From Podocnemis expansa (lineage: Eukaryota; Chordata; Testudines; Podocnemididae): a stretch of DNA of 64,000 bases. This document shows, piece after piece, positions 48,205-58,669 of this stretch. A program made the translations under genes and the position numbers. Positions within the stretch are counted from its first letter, which is position 1. Each line of letters opens with the position of its first letter. The notes under the pieces were generated by a model, which saw only the letters and a program-made list of their open reading frames with translations, did no database searches and was not told where the DNA came from. The stretch is taken from NCBI GenBank assembly GCA_007922195.1, contig ML681963.1:51769030-51833029 (forward strand), written 5' to 3'.

Positions 48205-50825
48205 CTCTAGCTGACTGTCCTTATTTCCCCCTTGCTCCCTGCCAGTGCTGCAGCCCCCATTTGGGTTGCCAATTGCCCCCCTTCCCCCAGCATTGCCTTC
48301 TTCTCTGACACACAGGGGCCTGGGGAGGGGGGCGTTCCCAGCCATCAGTCCATTGACCCTTCCCTGCTGTCACTGGCAGATGAGAGCAGTAGGGTGGCTG
48401 GCAACCCCTTAATTGTTTGTGGCCAGGGGACTCCAGAGGCAGCTGAGAACTTGTGGAAGCCCCTTGCTGCCCCTTCCCTTCCCTTCCCTTCCCTTCCCTT
48501 CCAGGCAGTGCTGAGCCATTTCTCCCCCATGTCTAGTCACTATTCACTTGGGACTTGGCAACGTTCCTCCTCATCTGCTACTCCTGAACCCTTGAACCTG
48601 CTCCTGCTTACAAACCATTGAGCACTGGGTGAGAGGAACAGCACAGGGTCCTGGGGTGGGGATGGAGGCCACGGTTGGGCTGCAGTTGGCTGGCCCTGGG
48701 CCTCCACACAAGCCTGGTCCCCTCACTGCAGGGCTCAATGGAAAAGAAATCTGCTGCGAGAGGCGGCTTTGCTCAGAGATTTCCCAGGGCATCTGTTGGT
48801 AATTAACAGTCTTTATGACCTTGCAGCGGCTCCATATGTGGTGAGGGATTGGAGCCTGCGGGAGGAGGGATCTAGGAATATACAGTGATTTCCTCTGTGC
48901 AGAGAAGGGATGGAAACTGGTGCAGTGGTTCTTCCAGACACCACGGGCAGGCGCCGGGATGGGGGGACAGTCTGGGAGGCCTGGGCCTTGGGGTATCCTG
49001 CTCCCATCAACCCTGGTTAGGGCAGAGAGGCAGAGGGATGGAGGCTATTCTTGGATAGGCGTTTGGGGGGGGTGTGCAGTGGGAGGGGTGTTGGCTGTTT
49101 GAACAGCTTTGTCTGTCTACACAGGTCACTCTTGTGCGGTGTTTGCTACGACTTTCTCACTCTTCAAGGCCACTCCACGTCCCAAGGCCAGTTCATTCCT
49201 TTTCTCCATGTTGGGAGGGAGTCCCCAGCCAGCCCTTCTCACAGCGAGGTCCTCAGTTAGCCTGGGACAGCTTGTCTATGCTCAACGCCACAGTAGCACG
49301 CCCTGCAACCCCAGTGCTCTTTGGTGTGGACACCACATGCTCCAATGGGAGGGATTCACCACTTTGAGCTAGGGCTCTCTACCTAGGAATTCAGGTCGAC
49401 TTAACCACATGGTTTGAATGTGTTTTTCACATTGCTGAGCATCAAGCGACTAGTTATACTGACTTGATTTTCCAGTGCAGACCAGGCCTCAAGCTCTACC
49501 TGGCTGGAGCTTCCAGGCACCCAAACCCATTTCCTTGTCTGGTCCAGTCTCTCTAGGAGGAGTGGGCCCAGTACTCCAGCCTTCCAGTTCTAACTTCCAG
49601 GCCCAAATCCTTCTCCCATTCAGGGTCTGTAGCAGGAGATCCCTGCTTGCTGCAGCTCTTTTTTTTGGCGCAGCTCCCATGGCCTTAGGCTCTTCCCTGC
49701 AGCAGACTGTGACAAACCTAACCCTGCCCTCTCTCCATCAGTCCCTAAACTCCCCCCTTCATTGCAGACTCCTGCTACTCTTTATAGGGTGACAACCCTG
49801 ATCTCTCTTAGGGGGTGGTTCATTCTCTGAGCAGGGTTGACTAGTCCCAGTCCTCCAACCCCTAATGTGCAAGCCACTGTGTTACAGAGTGTGTACAAGA
49901 ACCAGTCAGGAGAACAGTGATTGATTTTCCATGGGAGAATGCAGTTCTGGTGAAGCCTAAATGCTTTGGGGAAACTCCTTTGTTTTTGCTGGGATTTTGT
50001 TTTTGAGACGAAATAGGGAGTAGGGGGAAAGAGTTTAGCTAATGCTGAAATGTGAAAATTTCCATTTTCTTTCATATTGAATTTTTTTTTCTTCCCTAGG
50101 AGTGTAATAGATTTCAAAACGTGAAATTGACATTTCCAGTTTGTCAGAACAATATGATTTGGCCAGCCCAAAACTGTTTTCGCTTTCTGGAATTGTCTTT
50201 GAGAAGCTTGGGTAGCGTTCCAAACTGGAACGAAGACAAACATAAAAATCACAAAATCCTTCCTGAGATGGAATTTCACTCCTCTGCACAGCTGCAGTGA
50301 GTGCGCCTCCATTCATATGAGGTTGTGTGCTGGCAGGGTGAGGGGGGTGCATATCTATGAATGTGTAAGTGTAAAAGGAGCTGGGCTGCAGCAACAGGGC
50401 TCTCTCAGCCTCTAACCTGGGTTGTGCCTTCTTTCTGTGCCTTGCTTTTGCTGCTGTCCAAGAGATACTAGTCCTTTAGCTCTCCTTGTGTCTTCTATCC
50501 ATAAGCATCTAATTATGTCTAAGCAAAGACAGTCTATTGGGAGCCCTTCCAGCAGGCACCAGATGGAACACTAACCCCCAAACCAGGCCCAGGCCTCAGC
50601 AGGGGAAGCAGAGAGATATATAACCCACTGCAAGCTGCCTTTAAATGACATTTTGTCTCAGAACCTTAATGTCACAAGCCCAGCTTGGCTTTGATTTGTG
50701 TCTTTTGGATGCCTGCGCTTTAGTTTCTTGGAAGATGAGCTTGTCTCTGACTTCTCATGTTAAATTGTTGGGGAGGAGGTGGGGAGGCACATCTTTTTAA
50801 TGATGTATTTCTTTTCATTTGTATC
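48205..50825. other. Noncoding stretch with CCCTT microsatellite
   Basis: A (CCCTT)n repeat lies at about 48472-48502. About 49388-49490 resembles one end of a Chompy-like MITE (CGACTTAACC... then CCAGTGCAGACCAGG) but cannot be bounded. The AT-rich 49920-50280 has repeated AAATTTCC/TTTCAAAAC phrases typical of an old dispersed repeat. No exon is seen; the 176-codon minus frame at 49782-50312 lies in this repeat-like DNA. Confidence 0.35.
48472..48502. repeat. (CCCTT)n microsatellite
   Basis: About six perfect copies of the pentamer CCCTT. Confidence 0.95.
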
Positions 50826-51060
50826 ACAGTCATGCCCACGCTACTGCTAGGCACTCAATAGCACCAAGTCAGAAAGCATTCCTGCTCCAGAGAACTTACA
50901 CTCTTGAGAAGATAGACGTTGGGTGGGAGAAATAACTTAGGGGTCCCCATTTTACAGGACAGGAAGGGCTGACACCCAAAGAGATGAAGTAATTTTCTCC
51001 GCATCACCCAGGAAGCCTGTGCTAGGCCTGCAAATACAATTCAAGTCACCCAAGTCCTAA
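50826..51060 (-). repeat. MIR-like SINE, minus orientation, fairly complete
   Basis: Plus text runs GCTACTGCTAGGCACTCAAT, GAGAACTTACACTCTTGAGA, GGTCCCCATTTTACAGGACA, AAGAGATGAAGTAATTTTCT and GCATCACCCAGGAAGCCTGT. This is the reversed 3' end, core and 5' side of an amniote MIR-like SINE in order. Confidence 0.75.
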
Positions 51061-52644
51061 TTCAGCACCCCAATGGGGTTTAGGTCTCTCTCTGAGCCCA
51101 GGGGCTCCTGTTCCACAGTGTGTTTTGAAAGACTTGCGTCTCTTATCAACTGCTCCCCACACTCCCATCCCTACTCCACTCCCTCAGATGCTAATGCCCA
51201 CAAACACTAACTCTCTGCAGGGAACAGCACTTTCTATTGTGCATCTTTCAGAGCTTTCCCAGGACGTAAAGCTTACCAGTGCTCCTTTGGGAGCCAAGCT
51301 GCTGTTGGTATAGATGGAGGATGTGACTGGGCCAAGGAGGTTTGTGCAAGCACTAGATACAGCTCTTTGGGATGCTAGTCTTGTGCTTTAATCACAAGGC
51401 TGTTCTTGCCTGTAGAATCCAATTTCCCAAAAGTAGAGGGGCTCTTCAGAGGTGTAAAGATGAGCTATGTTGTTTGGGTCACAAGCCCCCAGTTTCTCGG
51501 TGTGTGGGAAAGCCCAAAAGTTCAGAGGAAACTCTTTTGCAAAATCTTAGCTTCACATAGCTTGACTTAAGAAAAAAGCAGGTGCCATTACAAACCACCC
51601 AGAAATACCATGCGGTCAAGAGCCTTTAATTGTATGTGAGTCAGGAACTGTCTTTTTGTTCTGTACAGCACCTGGCACAATGGGTCCTGGTCCACGACTG
51701 GGTTTCCTAAGTACTAACACAGTATACATCCATCACTTGAAACGAATCAGGTCCAAACTAGAACAGTCTCACTTGTCCAAATATCAGAGGAAACATGAAT
51801 CCTGCATTTAATTTATCCCTGGTTTGAGGCTTTATGAAGCCAGTATCCCTCTGCAGTGTTCCAAGCCACACCCATTTGAATCTGTTTTATCAGGAATGAT
51901 TCAGTTTGGGATGGACCCCCAAGCTCTGTAAGGCTGGGGAATCTGGCTTATTAGGCATTTGTGGCAATCCCACAAACCAGGGGAAGTTTGTCTTGGGAGA
52001 AACTTCATATCACACCACTTGTGTCCCACTTCCCTGGCATTAAGAGCGGAGCTTTCCGAATGCTTGCCGATAGTAACCCAGATAATAACCCATTATCTCT
52101 GCAGCTTTGCCACTCTCTCCTTGTGCTCCTTGTGTCCTGCTGTAGTTAGTATGTGGAGAACACTGCAAGTGAGAGTCTAGCCCCACTGAAAGGCCAGGAT
52201 TTTCCTTACAGCCAGGATTTTTACTAGTGGGAGGTGACAAATGCTGTAGGCAGCAGGCACCATTCAAATCTCTGCATTAACTGTTTCCTGCCATTAAAGC
52301 AATTGTGTTTTGGCATTTGCGCTGTCCCCTATTCTAGGAATAGCTGCAGATGCCATGGCAAAGGTCACTGCCACAGGACTGCAAGATTTTTATTGATTCC
52401 CACTGGCCCGCACATTATTGTAGGTTTCTTGTGGGGGCTGCTTTGCCAATGCATCTGGTGGCATTTATCCACTAGAATGTTGCTGTTCACCAGGCAGCAG
52501 GAGCCCCTCCAAAGGCACCACAGTGAAGCAAGTGCCATGTGCAACGAGGTGGGTGTTAGAAGCAAGATGATAGCTGATAACCCCCAGGAGTGCCTCCTTC
52601 CCCAACTGTTAACTTTGAACTAACCTGCCTTAGACACTGGATCT
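51061..52644. other. Noncoding stretch with a SINE 3' end at 51648-51725
   Basis: The part at 51648-51725 (AACTGTCTTTTTGTTCTGTA, CACCTGGCACAATGGGTCCT) is the 3' end of the MIR-like family in plus orientation. The rest is unassigned. Confidence 0.5.
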
Positions 52645-52770
52645 GAAACAAGCAAGCAGTCCTGTGGCACTTTAAAAGACTAACAAATTGGTTTGTTACA
52701 TGAGCTTTCGTGGAAGAAAATCCCACTTAGTCAGACACTTGAAGATGGGGAACTCACAGAATGGGAGCAA
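52645..52770 (-). mobile_element. Penelope-like element terminal module
   Basis: Plus text opens GCAGTCCTGTGGCACTTTAA and AGACTAACAAATTGG and continues to GAGCTTTCGTGG. On the minus strand (52734-52700) CTGACTA, a GTGGGATTTTCTTCCAC hairpin and GAAA follow each other, matching a hammerhead core with one substitution in CTGANGA. Text further downstream (to about 53010, with AAGATATCTTGGTCCAAC) also occurs in reptile repeats but is not bounded. Confidence 0.62.
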
Positions 52771-53192
52771 AAAGCGCCTCTTACTGCGCATGCAACAGAA
52801 CCAATGGTGCCGGCTTTGTAATTTGACTGGGCCTCATGGCATGACTCCAAGGAACAAAAGCACTTGGGTTTCAGAGCAACTGATTGCTCACTGGCTTGCA
52901 GTTTGTTTCATTCACCGTCAATTTGAGGGTGGGTCACAGAGGTACTGAGAAGATATCTTGGTCCAACAAAAGTCTGTGATGATCCTGCCACACATATATG
53001 AAAGAAGAAGTTTTGTATCTGCTGTAATACAAGATTTGGTAGGGGGTGACAGCTAGGCTATTCTGTGTTTCACTCTGAGAAATGTGACGGTGATCATGGG
53101 CCTGCTGCAAAGTGAGATTTATAATGGGAAGGTCAGCCAACTCTGAGCCAATCAGTGTGCTGTGAAGGTGCTCCTTGCAGGGAAGATATAAG

Positions 53193-53480
53193 CAGGGCCA
53201 GCCTGGTGGGTGGGTAAGAGAGGTGATTGCCCTTGGCCCTGTGGTTTTGTGGGCTTTGTGCTGTCCTGCTATAGAACCTGGCCCCTGCTTTTGGCTGGCT
53301 CACCCCACCCCCAGGATGGGGAGCAGCCGGCCCAGGGGCAGAGCGGGGTGGCCCAGGAGTCGGATTCTGCTCTCCCACCCCTCCCCTGGCCTAGCTGTTC
53401 TGCTTTGGGGGTGGGGAGTGCCAGCCCAGAGGCAGGGCAGGAGAGTGGAGCCTGACCCCTGGGCTGGCTGGCTGTGGAGA
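53193..53480 (+). mobile_element. hAT element, left part, relative of 27491-27945
   Basis: It starts CAGGGCCAGCCTGG. Its interior (GGGGAGCAGCCGGCCCAGGG, GGGGGTGGGGAGTGCCAGCC) parallels the interior of 27491-27945 in order and orientation. The right terminus was not found; the end given is approximate. Confidence 0.6.
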
Positions 53481-54381
53481 AGTGGGAACCCTCTGCTAGG
53501 TTAATAAGGGAAGACACGGGTGTTGACCCTCTTTCTTTTCTATTCGGGTGATGGAACACAGGGGGGTGATATGAGATAGAGCCACTAGGGGGTAAGGAGG
53601 TAGTGTTTAGGGAGCCTGTATCTGGGACCCCCCCGCTGGTCACACTGAATTCAGCTGGTTGGGCCAGGGGGTGGAGAGGTGGGCAGAGCAAGCAGGGGAA
53701 CAAAGGACCGGGGAAAGGAGCAGCTAGTAGGGAAATGGGGGTCCAAGAGACAGGACCCTGCCATGGGTTGTAGCCCTAATCCCCTGGGGGGTTTCACTTG
53801 TGGTTGTTCAGAGGATGCTGATACCAACTGTCCTTGCTGCTGTATGAACTGGTTTGCTAGTAAACCCTCTGATTGCCACACTGGCTGAGAGTCGCTGCTG
53901 ATTGGGATGGCTGGGACCCTCCTGGAGGGAAACCCCTCCAAGGGAGACCGGACAGAGCAAGGATCGGACCCTCTGAGCCTGGAGTTGGGGGCTGGCTGCA
54001 CGGAGCGGGGAGACCCAAGGTGCTGGATGGGAGGAGACTCCACTGTAGCAGAGACCTGACTGGCTGTGGACAGAGGGGATCCAAGAGGCTTGTCTGGGGT
54101 CTCCATCACACTGGCCCTGGCCTCCGAGCACCAAGGGTGGTGGTGGGGGGGGGGCCTGCAGAGGCCGATTAGCCTGGGATCCTGCTCACTCCTAAGGACA
54201 GCCCTAGATATAAGGGGTAGTAGACACAACTGACAGCCCCTTAATGTGGATATGAGAGAATGCGGAAGGGCTCTGGGAGTGTCTGTGTGTTGGGGGGGTG
54301 GGTGCATCTCTCAGTGCCTCTGACCTAGTCTATACAGCTGGGAAAATTTGATGGCTGTTGCTAGGAGTTGCGCAAGCTATT
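53481..54381. other. GC-rich noncoding stretch, unassigned
   Basis: A GC-rich, purine-rich stretch with many GGGAGACC/GGAAACCCC phrases. The 218-codon minus frame (54307-53651) reflects low stop density; no domain is recognised. It may be an unclassified repeat. Confidence 0.35.
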
Positions 54382-54928
54382 CAGAACAAGCAAGAAGTCC
54401 TGTGGCACTTAAAGACCAACAAATTTATTTATCGCATGAGCTTTCATGGAGAAAATTCCACCTCGTTAGATGCACCGAGGAAGTAGGATTTTTTTCCACG
54501 AAAGCTCATGCGATAGATAAATTCATTAGTCTTTAAAGCTATGTCTACAGTGGGAAATGTTAGTTTGCTCAAACTTATTAGTTCAAATTAGTCCACTTTG
54601 TTAATTCAAACTAACTGCCCTTAGTTCGAGCTTATTAAATTCGAACTAAGGGTTAATCCTGGTCTATATTGTCCTTAGTTTGAACTAACAATCGAACTAC
54701 GAGCTCAGTTAGAACTAAACAACAGGTCTCACTAGTTCAAACTAAGCTTTCATTAATTCAAATTCAGGAGTTCCTTAGTTTGAACTAATGAAAGCCTAGT
54801 GTAGACAGGTACTAAGTTAGTTCGAATTAAGCCTTAATTCAAACTAACTTGCAAGTGTAGACATACCCTTAGTGCCCCAGGACTCCTTGTTTGTTTTGCA
54901 GAACTAGACTAACACAGCTACTCCTTTG
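54382..54928. mobile_element. Penelope-like inverted terminal modules forming a hairpin, interrupted by a MITE
   Basis: The left arm (54382-54470) opens AAGTCCTGTGGCACTTAAAG; the right arm (54475-54536 and 54869-54928) is its inverted counterpart and ends AGTGCCCCAGGACTCCTTG then ACACAGCTACTCC. Hammerhead-like cores lie in both arms: minus strand 54469-54436 (CTAACGA, hairpin, GAAA) and plus strand 54475-54510 (CCGAGGA, hairpin, GAAA). Inverted partial copies are a known feature of Penelope-like insertions. The MITE at 54537-54868 split the right arm later. Confidence 0.65.
54537..54868. mobile_element. PIF/Harbinger-like MITE (Chompy-type), 332 bp
   Basis: Left end AGCTATGTCTACAGTG; right end reverse-complemented GGGTATGTCTACACTTG. 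Flanking trinucleotides are TAA (54534-54536) and TTA (54869-54871), a TWA-type pair with one difference. The interior is built from words such as TTAGTTCAAATTAG, TTAATTCAAACTAA and AATTCGAACTAA. It interrupts a Penelope-like arm, so it is the younger insertion. Confidence 0.75.
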
Positions 54929-55139
54929 GAACTAAGCTACACAGAGTAGCTGGTGTAACTCCTGTCAACTTCCTAACTTCCCTCCAGCGCCGCATTGTCA
55001 CTGCACTATGCACTTGAGGGGGGCCTTTTACTGAGTTGATTTCTGTATCAACTTAGCATGTCTTAACTGACTGCTAAGGCTACCTGGAAAGATCAACCTT
55101 TTACCATCAGTGAAGAGATGGCTTCTGACAGTGAGCTAT

Positions 55140-55330
55140 GTGGCCTGGAGGCATGAGCACTTGACTGAGACTCCAAAGGACCTCAGCTATATTCTGCTAC
55201 CGGATTACCTTGGACAAGTTTCCATCTCTGTGCCTCAGTTTCCTCCTCTGCAAAAGGGCGATAATGCTATCGATCCTCCTTTGTAAAGTGCTCTGAGCTC
55301 TATGGGTACAAAGTACTAGGTGGTAGCACT
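55140..55330 (+). repeat. MIR-like SINE, plus orientation
   Basis: Contains GGACAAGTTTCCATCTCTGT, GCCTCAGTTTCCTCCTCTGC and AAAGTGCTCTGAGCTCTATG in the MIR order from 5' side through core to 3' side. Confidence 0.75.
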
Positions 55331-55374
55331 GTATAGTGACTTTGGGCTACAGCCACTGCAAAGTAGAAGTCATG

Positions 55375-55540
55375 AGTCTTGGTGTCTAGTCCTGACTCTG
55401 CCCCTGCACTGCAGTGTGAGCTTGGGTCTTTCCCTGTGCCTGATTCCCCTGCCAACACTGGTCTCTTTAGATTGCAAGTGGGCCAGGGTGGGGACCTTTT
55501 CTCATTGTGTCTATGCTGCACTGATCTCAGCTAGGCATTC
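55375..55540 (+). repeat. Second MIR-like SINE fragment, plus orientation
   Basis: Text TCCTGACTCTGCCCCTGCAC, then TTTAGATTGCAAGTGGGCCAG and GGGGACCTTTTCTCATTGTG, corresponds to the B-box side and the 3' half (TTAGATTGTAAGCTC type) of the same family. Confidence 0.55.
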
Positions 55541-55912
55541 GTGAAGTGCAGATGCCTGGGCAAGTGTGAGCACAGCTGTGTCTCTGCTGAACGTGTTTGT
55601 GCAAGTGACCATGTGACAGGGAAATAGGGTTGAGGGGGGTTCAAACCAGAAAGGTGCAAAGCACCACCCTGCTCCACCTACTGATGTTTGAGGAAGCAGC
55701 AGCGTCAGGTGATGATCTCCATCTACTAGCCATGCAAGAGTGAATGTTCCAGAGGTCTGCAGCAGCAGCCTGATGTGATGGCCTATGTGTTCCAGTCTTG
55801 CAGAGCCTTGTTTTCATTTTAACAACAGGAAGCGACTGTCTTATTAACTCCTTCCCTGGCTGCAATAACCACATCCTGCTTTGTGCAGCCAAATGCAACA
55901 GTGTGTTACTGA

Positions 55913-55984
55913 TGTAACCGTCCTTCAAGACGGGCTGCTCACATACATTTAATTTCAGGTGTCTACATGCTGCAGTGCATGATA
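55913..55984 (+). repeat. DIRS inverted terminal repeat, left copy
   Basis: The words CTTCAAG, GCTGCTCACAT, CAGGTGTCTACATGCTGC and AGTGCATG occur in this order and match the reverse complement of 63395-63464, where they read CTTCAAG, GCTGCTCACAT, CAGGTGTCCACGTGCTGC and AGTGCATG. Similarity stops after about 70 bases. Confidence 0.8.
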
Positions 55985-56075
55985 TTACATTAATACTACA
56001 TTTTCTCCATATGTCCTCCAATGTCCTCTTTGTCGTACTTCCCTGTCCTCCTTTCCAGGCTTTGATATCTGGTAG

Positions 56076-56533
56076 CAGAGGTGGTGCTGGGGGGGGGGGA
56101 GGGACCTGGGGCACAGGCCCAGCCCCCGCCCCCAGCAGGCAGGCCCCACCTCCAGCCAGAAGGACCCGCCCCTGGCCAGGGATAGGGCTGGGGGGGCTGC
56201 GCCCCCGCAGACGGCTAGGCCGTGGCGGGGACCGGCCAGAAGCGGCTGCTGGAGGCTGGGCCTGTGCCCGCGGCCGCGAGCAGCCAGGTCCCTGATCCCC
56301 AGCTGGGGATGGGGCCGCTGTGGCCACCGGCATCCAGCCCCAGATCCCTGGTGGGGGACAGCCCCCCCAGCCCTATCTGTGGCCAGGTGTGGGGCCTGCC
56401 AAGCGGCCAGCTGGGGCCCGGATCCCTGGCCGGGGACGGAGCCGCCGTGGCTGCAGCCGGCCAGGGATCCGGGACACTGATGTTGGGACCCGGGGCACGT
56501 GCCCCTGGGTGCCCAACGCCAGCGACGCCCCTG
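56076..56533. mobile_element. GC-rich hAT element, 458 bp, perfect TSD, inside DIRS 3' region
   Basis: Termini CAGAGGTGGTGCTGG and CCAGCGACGCCCCTG are inverted repeats. The flanks are an exact duplication TCTGGTAG at 56068-56075 and 56534-56541. The interior holds several GATCCCYRGYYGGGGA-like palindromes. It is the same family as 58072-58562 (shared GGGAGGGACCTGGGG near the left end and GGGGCACGTGC near the right end). The 230-codon minus frame across it is not a gene. Confidence 0.95.
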
Positions 56534-57074
56534 TCTGGTAGCCCTACTCATGGGAGAATTAGAACCAACTCTACACGTGGACTATTTGGTCTCTTTTCCT
56601 TAAAACTGGATTTCTAACAACTGAAGCTATGACACAAGGACTAATCTTCTATGGACTCTAAATAATTTGTATATATGTGATCTACTTTGACCCTATAACA
56701 TCTCTCATTTTGTTTCTTTTCTTTTTATATTAAACCTTTAGTTGTAGGTACTAAAGGATTGGCTGGCAGTGTGGTATTTTGGGTAAGATCCAAGCCTGTA
56801 TTGTTCTGGGTGATGTGGCTGACCCTTTGGGGTCAGGAGAACCTATTTCTTAAAGAGACCCAGTGGTTAGAGGGGCCCATAATAACTGATGTGCAGTAAG
56901 GGGGTTGTTTCTGTTTTGTTATGCTTGGTGATGACCAGAGTGGGGAATCAGAAGCATGTTTTGTTACTGACTGGTTTAAGAACCACCCATCAGTGCTTTG
57001 GGGGTTTGGCCCCTGGTTTTGCAGCTTGCCCTGATGTTGGCACATTCAGAAGGTTATCCCAGGAGGCCTGGGTC

Positions 57075-57106
57075 ACACTCACATAGTTCAGTTACAGGTG
57101 ACTGCT
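57075..57106 (+). repeat. Internal copy of the DIRS terminal repeat (candidate internal complementary region)
   Basis: CTCACATAGTTCAGTTACAGGTG resembles the core of both terminal repeats in plus orientation, about 70 bases downstream of the recombinase stop. DIRS-1 is known to carry an internal region complementary to its terminal repeats that templates circle formation; this position would fit. Alternatively it marks an older left end. Confidence 0.55.
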
Positions 57107-57177
57107 AGGCATACCCAGGATGGTGGGTGGAGTTACACCTTACCCACACTGAGTACGGCTATGCCCAACTGAGCATC

Positions 57178-58663
57178 CTATCTCGCTTGTTGGATGATAG
57201 CGTAGTGCGTCATGGAAGTATGCACCGATGACCACGTGGCTACCCTGCAGTTCTCCTGGATCAGGACCTGGGCCCAGAAGGCCATATAAGAAGCCTGGGC
57301 TCTGGTTGAGTGGCCCCGGACCCTGTCCTGTAGGGGTGTACCCAACCTCTTGTAGCAGTCCTTAGTACAGGTCACTATCCATTTGGAAATGCACTGCGTT
57401 GTTACTGGTTGTCCTCTTTTCCTCTCTGCAATGGCAATAAAGAGTTGGGAAGACTTACGGAATGAGCGTGTACATTCAATGTGTGTTAGAAGCACTCATC
57501 TGACATCCAGTGTGTGCCACCTTCACTGGTTCTCCATGACCTGAGGGTCTGGGAGGAACACTGATAGACAAATGTCCTGGTTCAGGTAGAACAGTGAGAC
57601 CACCTTTGGGAGAAAGGTGAGGTGCAGATGTAACAGCACCTTGTCTGCAAAGAACCTTGTATATGGTGGTTCTGAGGAGAGGGCCCTTAGCTCTGAGACC
57701 CGCTTCACTGAAGTTATTGCCACCAGAAAAGCTACCTTCCATGATAGGACTAGGAGTGTGCAAGAGTCCAAGGGCTCATGTGGGGCTCCCTCAGACATTG
57801 GAGCACCAGGTTTAAATTCCACTGGGGAGTGGGAGCTCTAGGTTGTGGGTATATCCTATCAGTACCCTTCAGGAACCGTGTGATGGTTGGCTGGGAGAAG
57901 ACGAGGAGCCCTTCCACATTGCTATGAAGGGCTGATATTACCGCTAGGTAGACCTGTAGAAAGGAGATTGGTAGGTCCTTTGTCCTTAAGGGTTAAGAGG
58001 TAGTCCAGAAGCAAATGGATGGAGCCTGACTCTGGTACCAGCCCCTTATTCCTGGCCCAAAGGGCAAAGTGCAGAGGCGTCAGTGGCTGGGGGAGGGACC
58101 TGGGGGACAGACTCAGGCCCCACCCCCAGCCCGCTGGCCCCGCCCTCGGGCCAGGGATGGGGCCAGGTGCCGCTGCGGGCAGCTAGGCCCTGCATCCCCA
58201 GCCGGGGATGGGACCGGAAGCGGCCGTAGGCGGCGGGGTCCTGTATCCCCAGCTGGGGACGGGGCTGTCCCTGGCGTGCATGGCCGGACCTCGGATTGCC
58301 TGCTGCGGCCCGCGGCTAGGCCCCAGATCCCCGGCTGGGGATGGGGACGGAAGCAGCCGCAGGAGGCCGGGCCCCACATCACCAGCCACGGATGGGGCCA
58401 CCGCGGGCAGCTGGGTCCCAGATCCCCGGCCGGGGACGGTGCCGCCACAGCCGCTGGTGGCTGGACCCTGGATCTCTGGCTCAATTAGGCGGGAGATCCA
58501 GGGCACCAGCGCTGGGGTTCGGGGCACGTGCTCCGGGGTGCCCAGTGCCAGCAACGCCTCTGGCGAAGTGTCTCCGCTTAGCCAAGTAGGTAGCCCTGGT
58601 AGAGGGCTTTCTGCTACCCACCAGTATTTCCCTAACTCTGTCAAAGCAGTCTCTCCGAGTCAT
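57178..58663 (-). pseudogene. DIRS tyrosine recombinase, split by a hAT insertion and frameshifted
   Basis: The N-terminal part (58663 to 58571) carries SRKPSTRATYLAKRR, the SAM-like core-binding start of DIRS recombinases. A hAT element (58072-58562) interrupts it; the reading frame continues beyond the second TSD copy. Further on (57822 to 57523) comes LSWKVAFLVAITSVKRVSEL with the box I arginine. The C-terminal part (57495 to 57178) holds RGHSTRAQ with the catalytic H-x-x-R pair and WSSVHTSMTHY with the nucleophilic tyrosine. These enzymes cut and rejoin DNA to insert the circular cDNA. Catalytic residues R, H, R and Y are still readable, but at least one frameshift between 57523 and 57495 plus the insertion make it nonfunctional. 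Confidence 0.9.
58072..58562. mobile_element. GC-rich hAT element, 491 bp, inside the DIRS recombinase
   Basis: Termini CAGAGGCGTCAGTGGC and GCCAGCAACGCCTCTG are inverted repeats. The flanking 8-mers GCAAAGTG (58064-58071) and GCGAAGTG (58563-58570) differ by one base. The interior contains five imperfect copies of ATCCCCRGCYGGGGAYGG spaced about 50-65 bases apart. Frames through it (up to 160 codons) merely reflect GC content. Confidence 0.94.
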
Positions 58664-58669
58664 TTAACC

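Noticed and set aside
53651..54307. 218-codon minus-strand open frame
   Set aside because: GC-rich DNA with low stop density; Pro/Ser/Leu-rich translation without a recognisable domain.
55641..56333. 230-codon minus-strand open frame
   Set aside because: It crosses the DIRS left terminal repeat and a GC-rich hAT insertion with an exact TSD; the frame is a by-product of composition.
56541..57170. Separate gene or second retroelement between the hAT and the recombinase stop
   Set aside because: It lies inside the DIRS inverted terminal repeats and is best explained as its noncoding 3' region.
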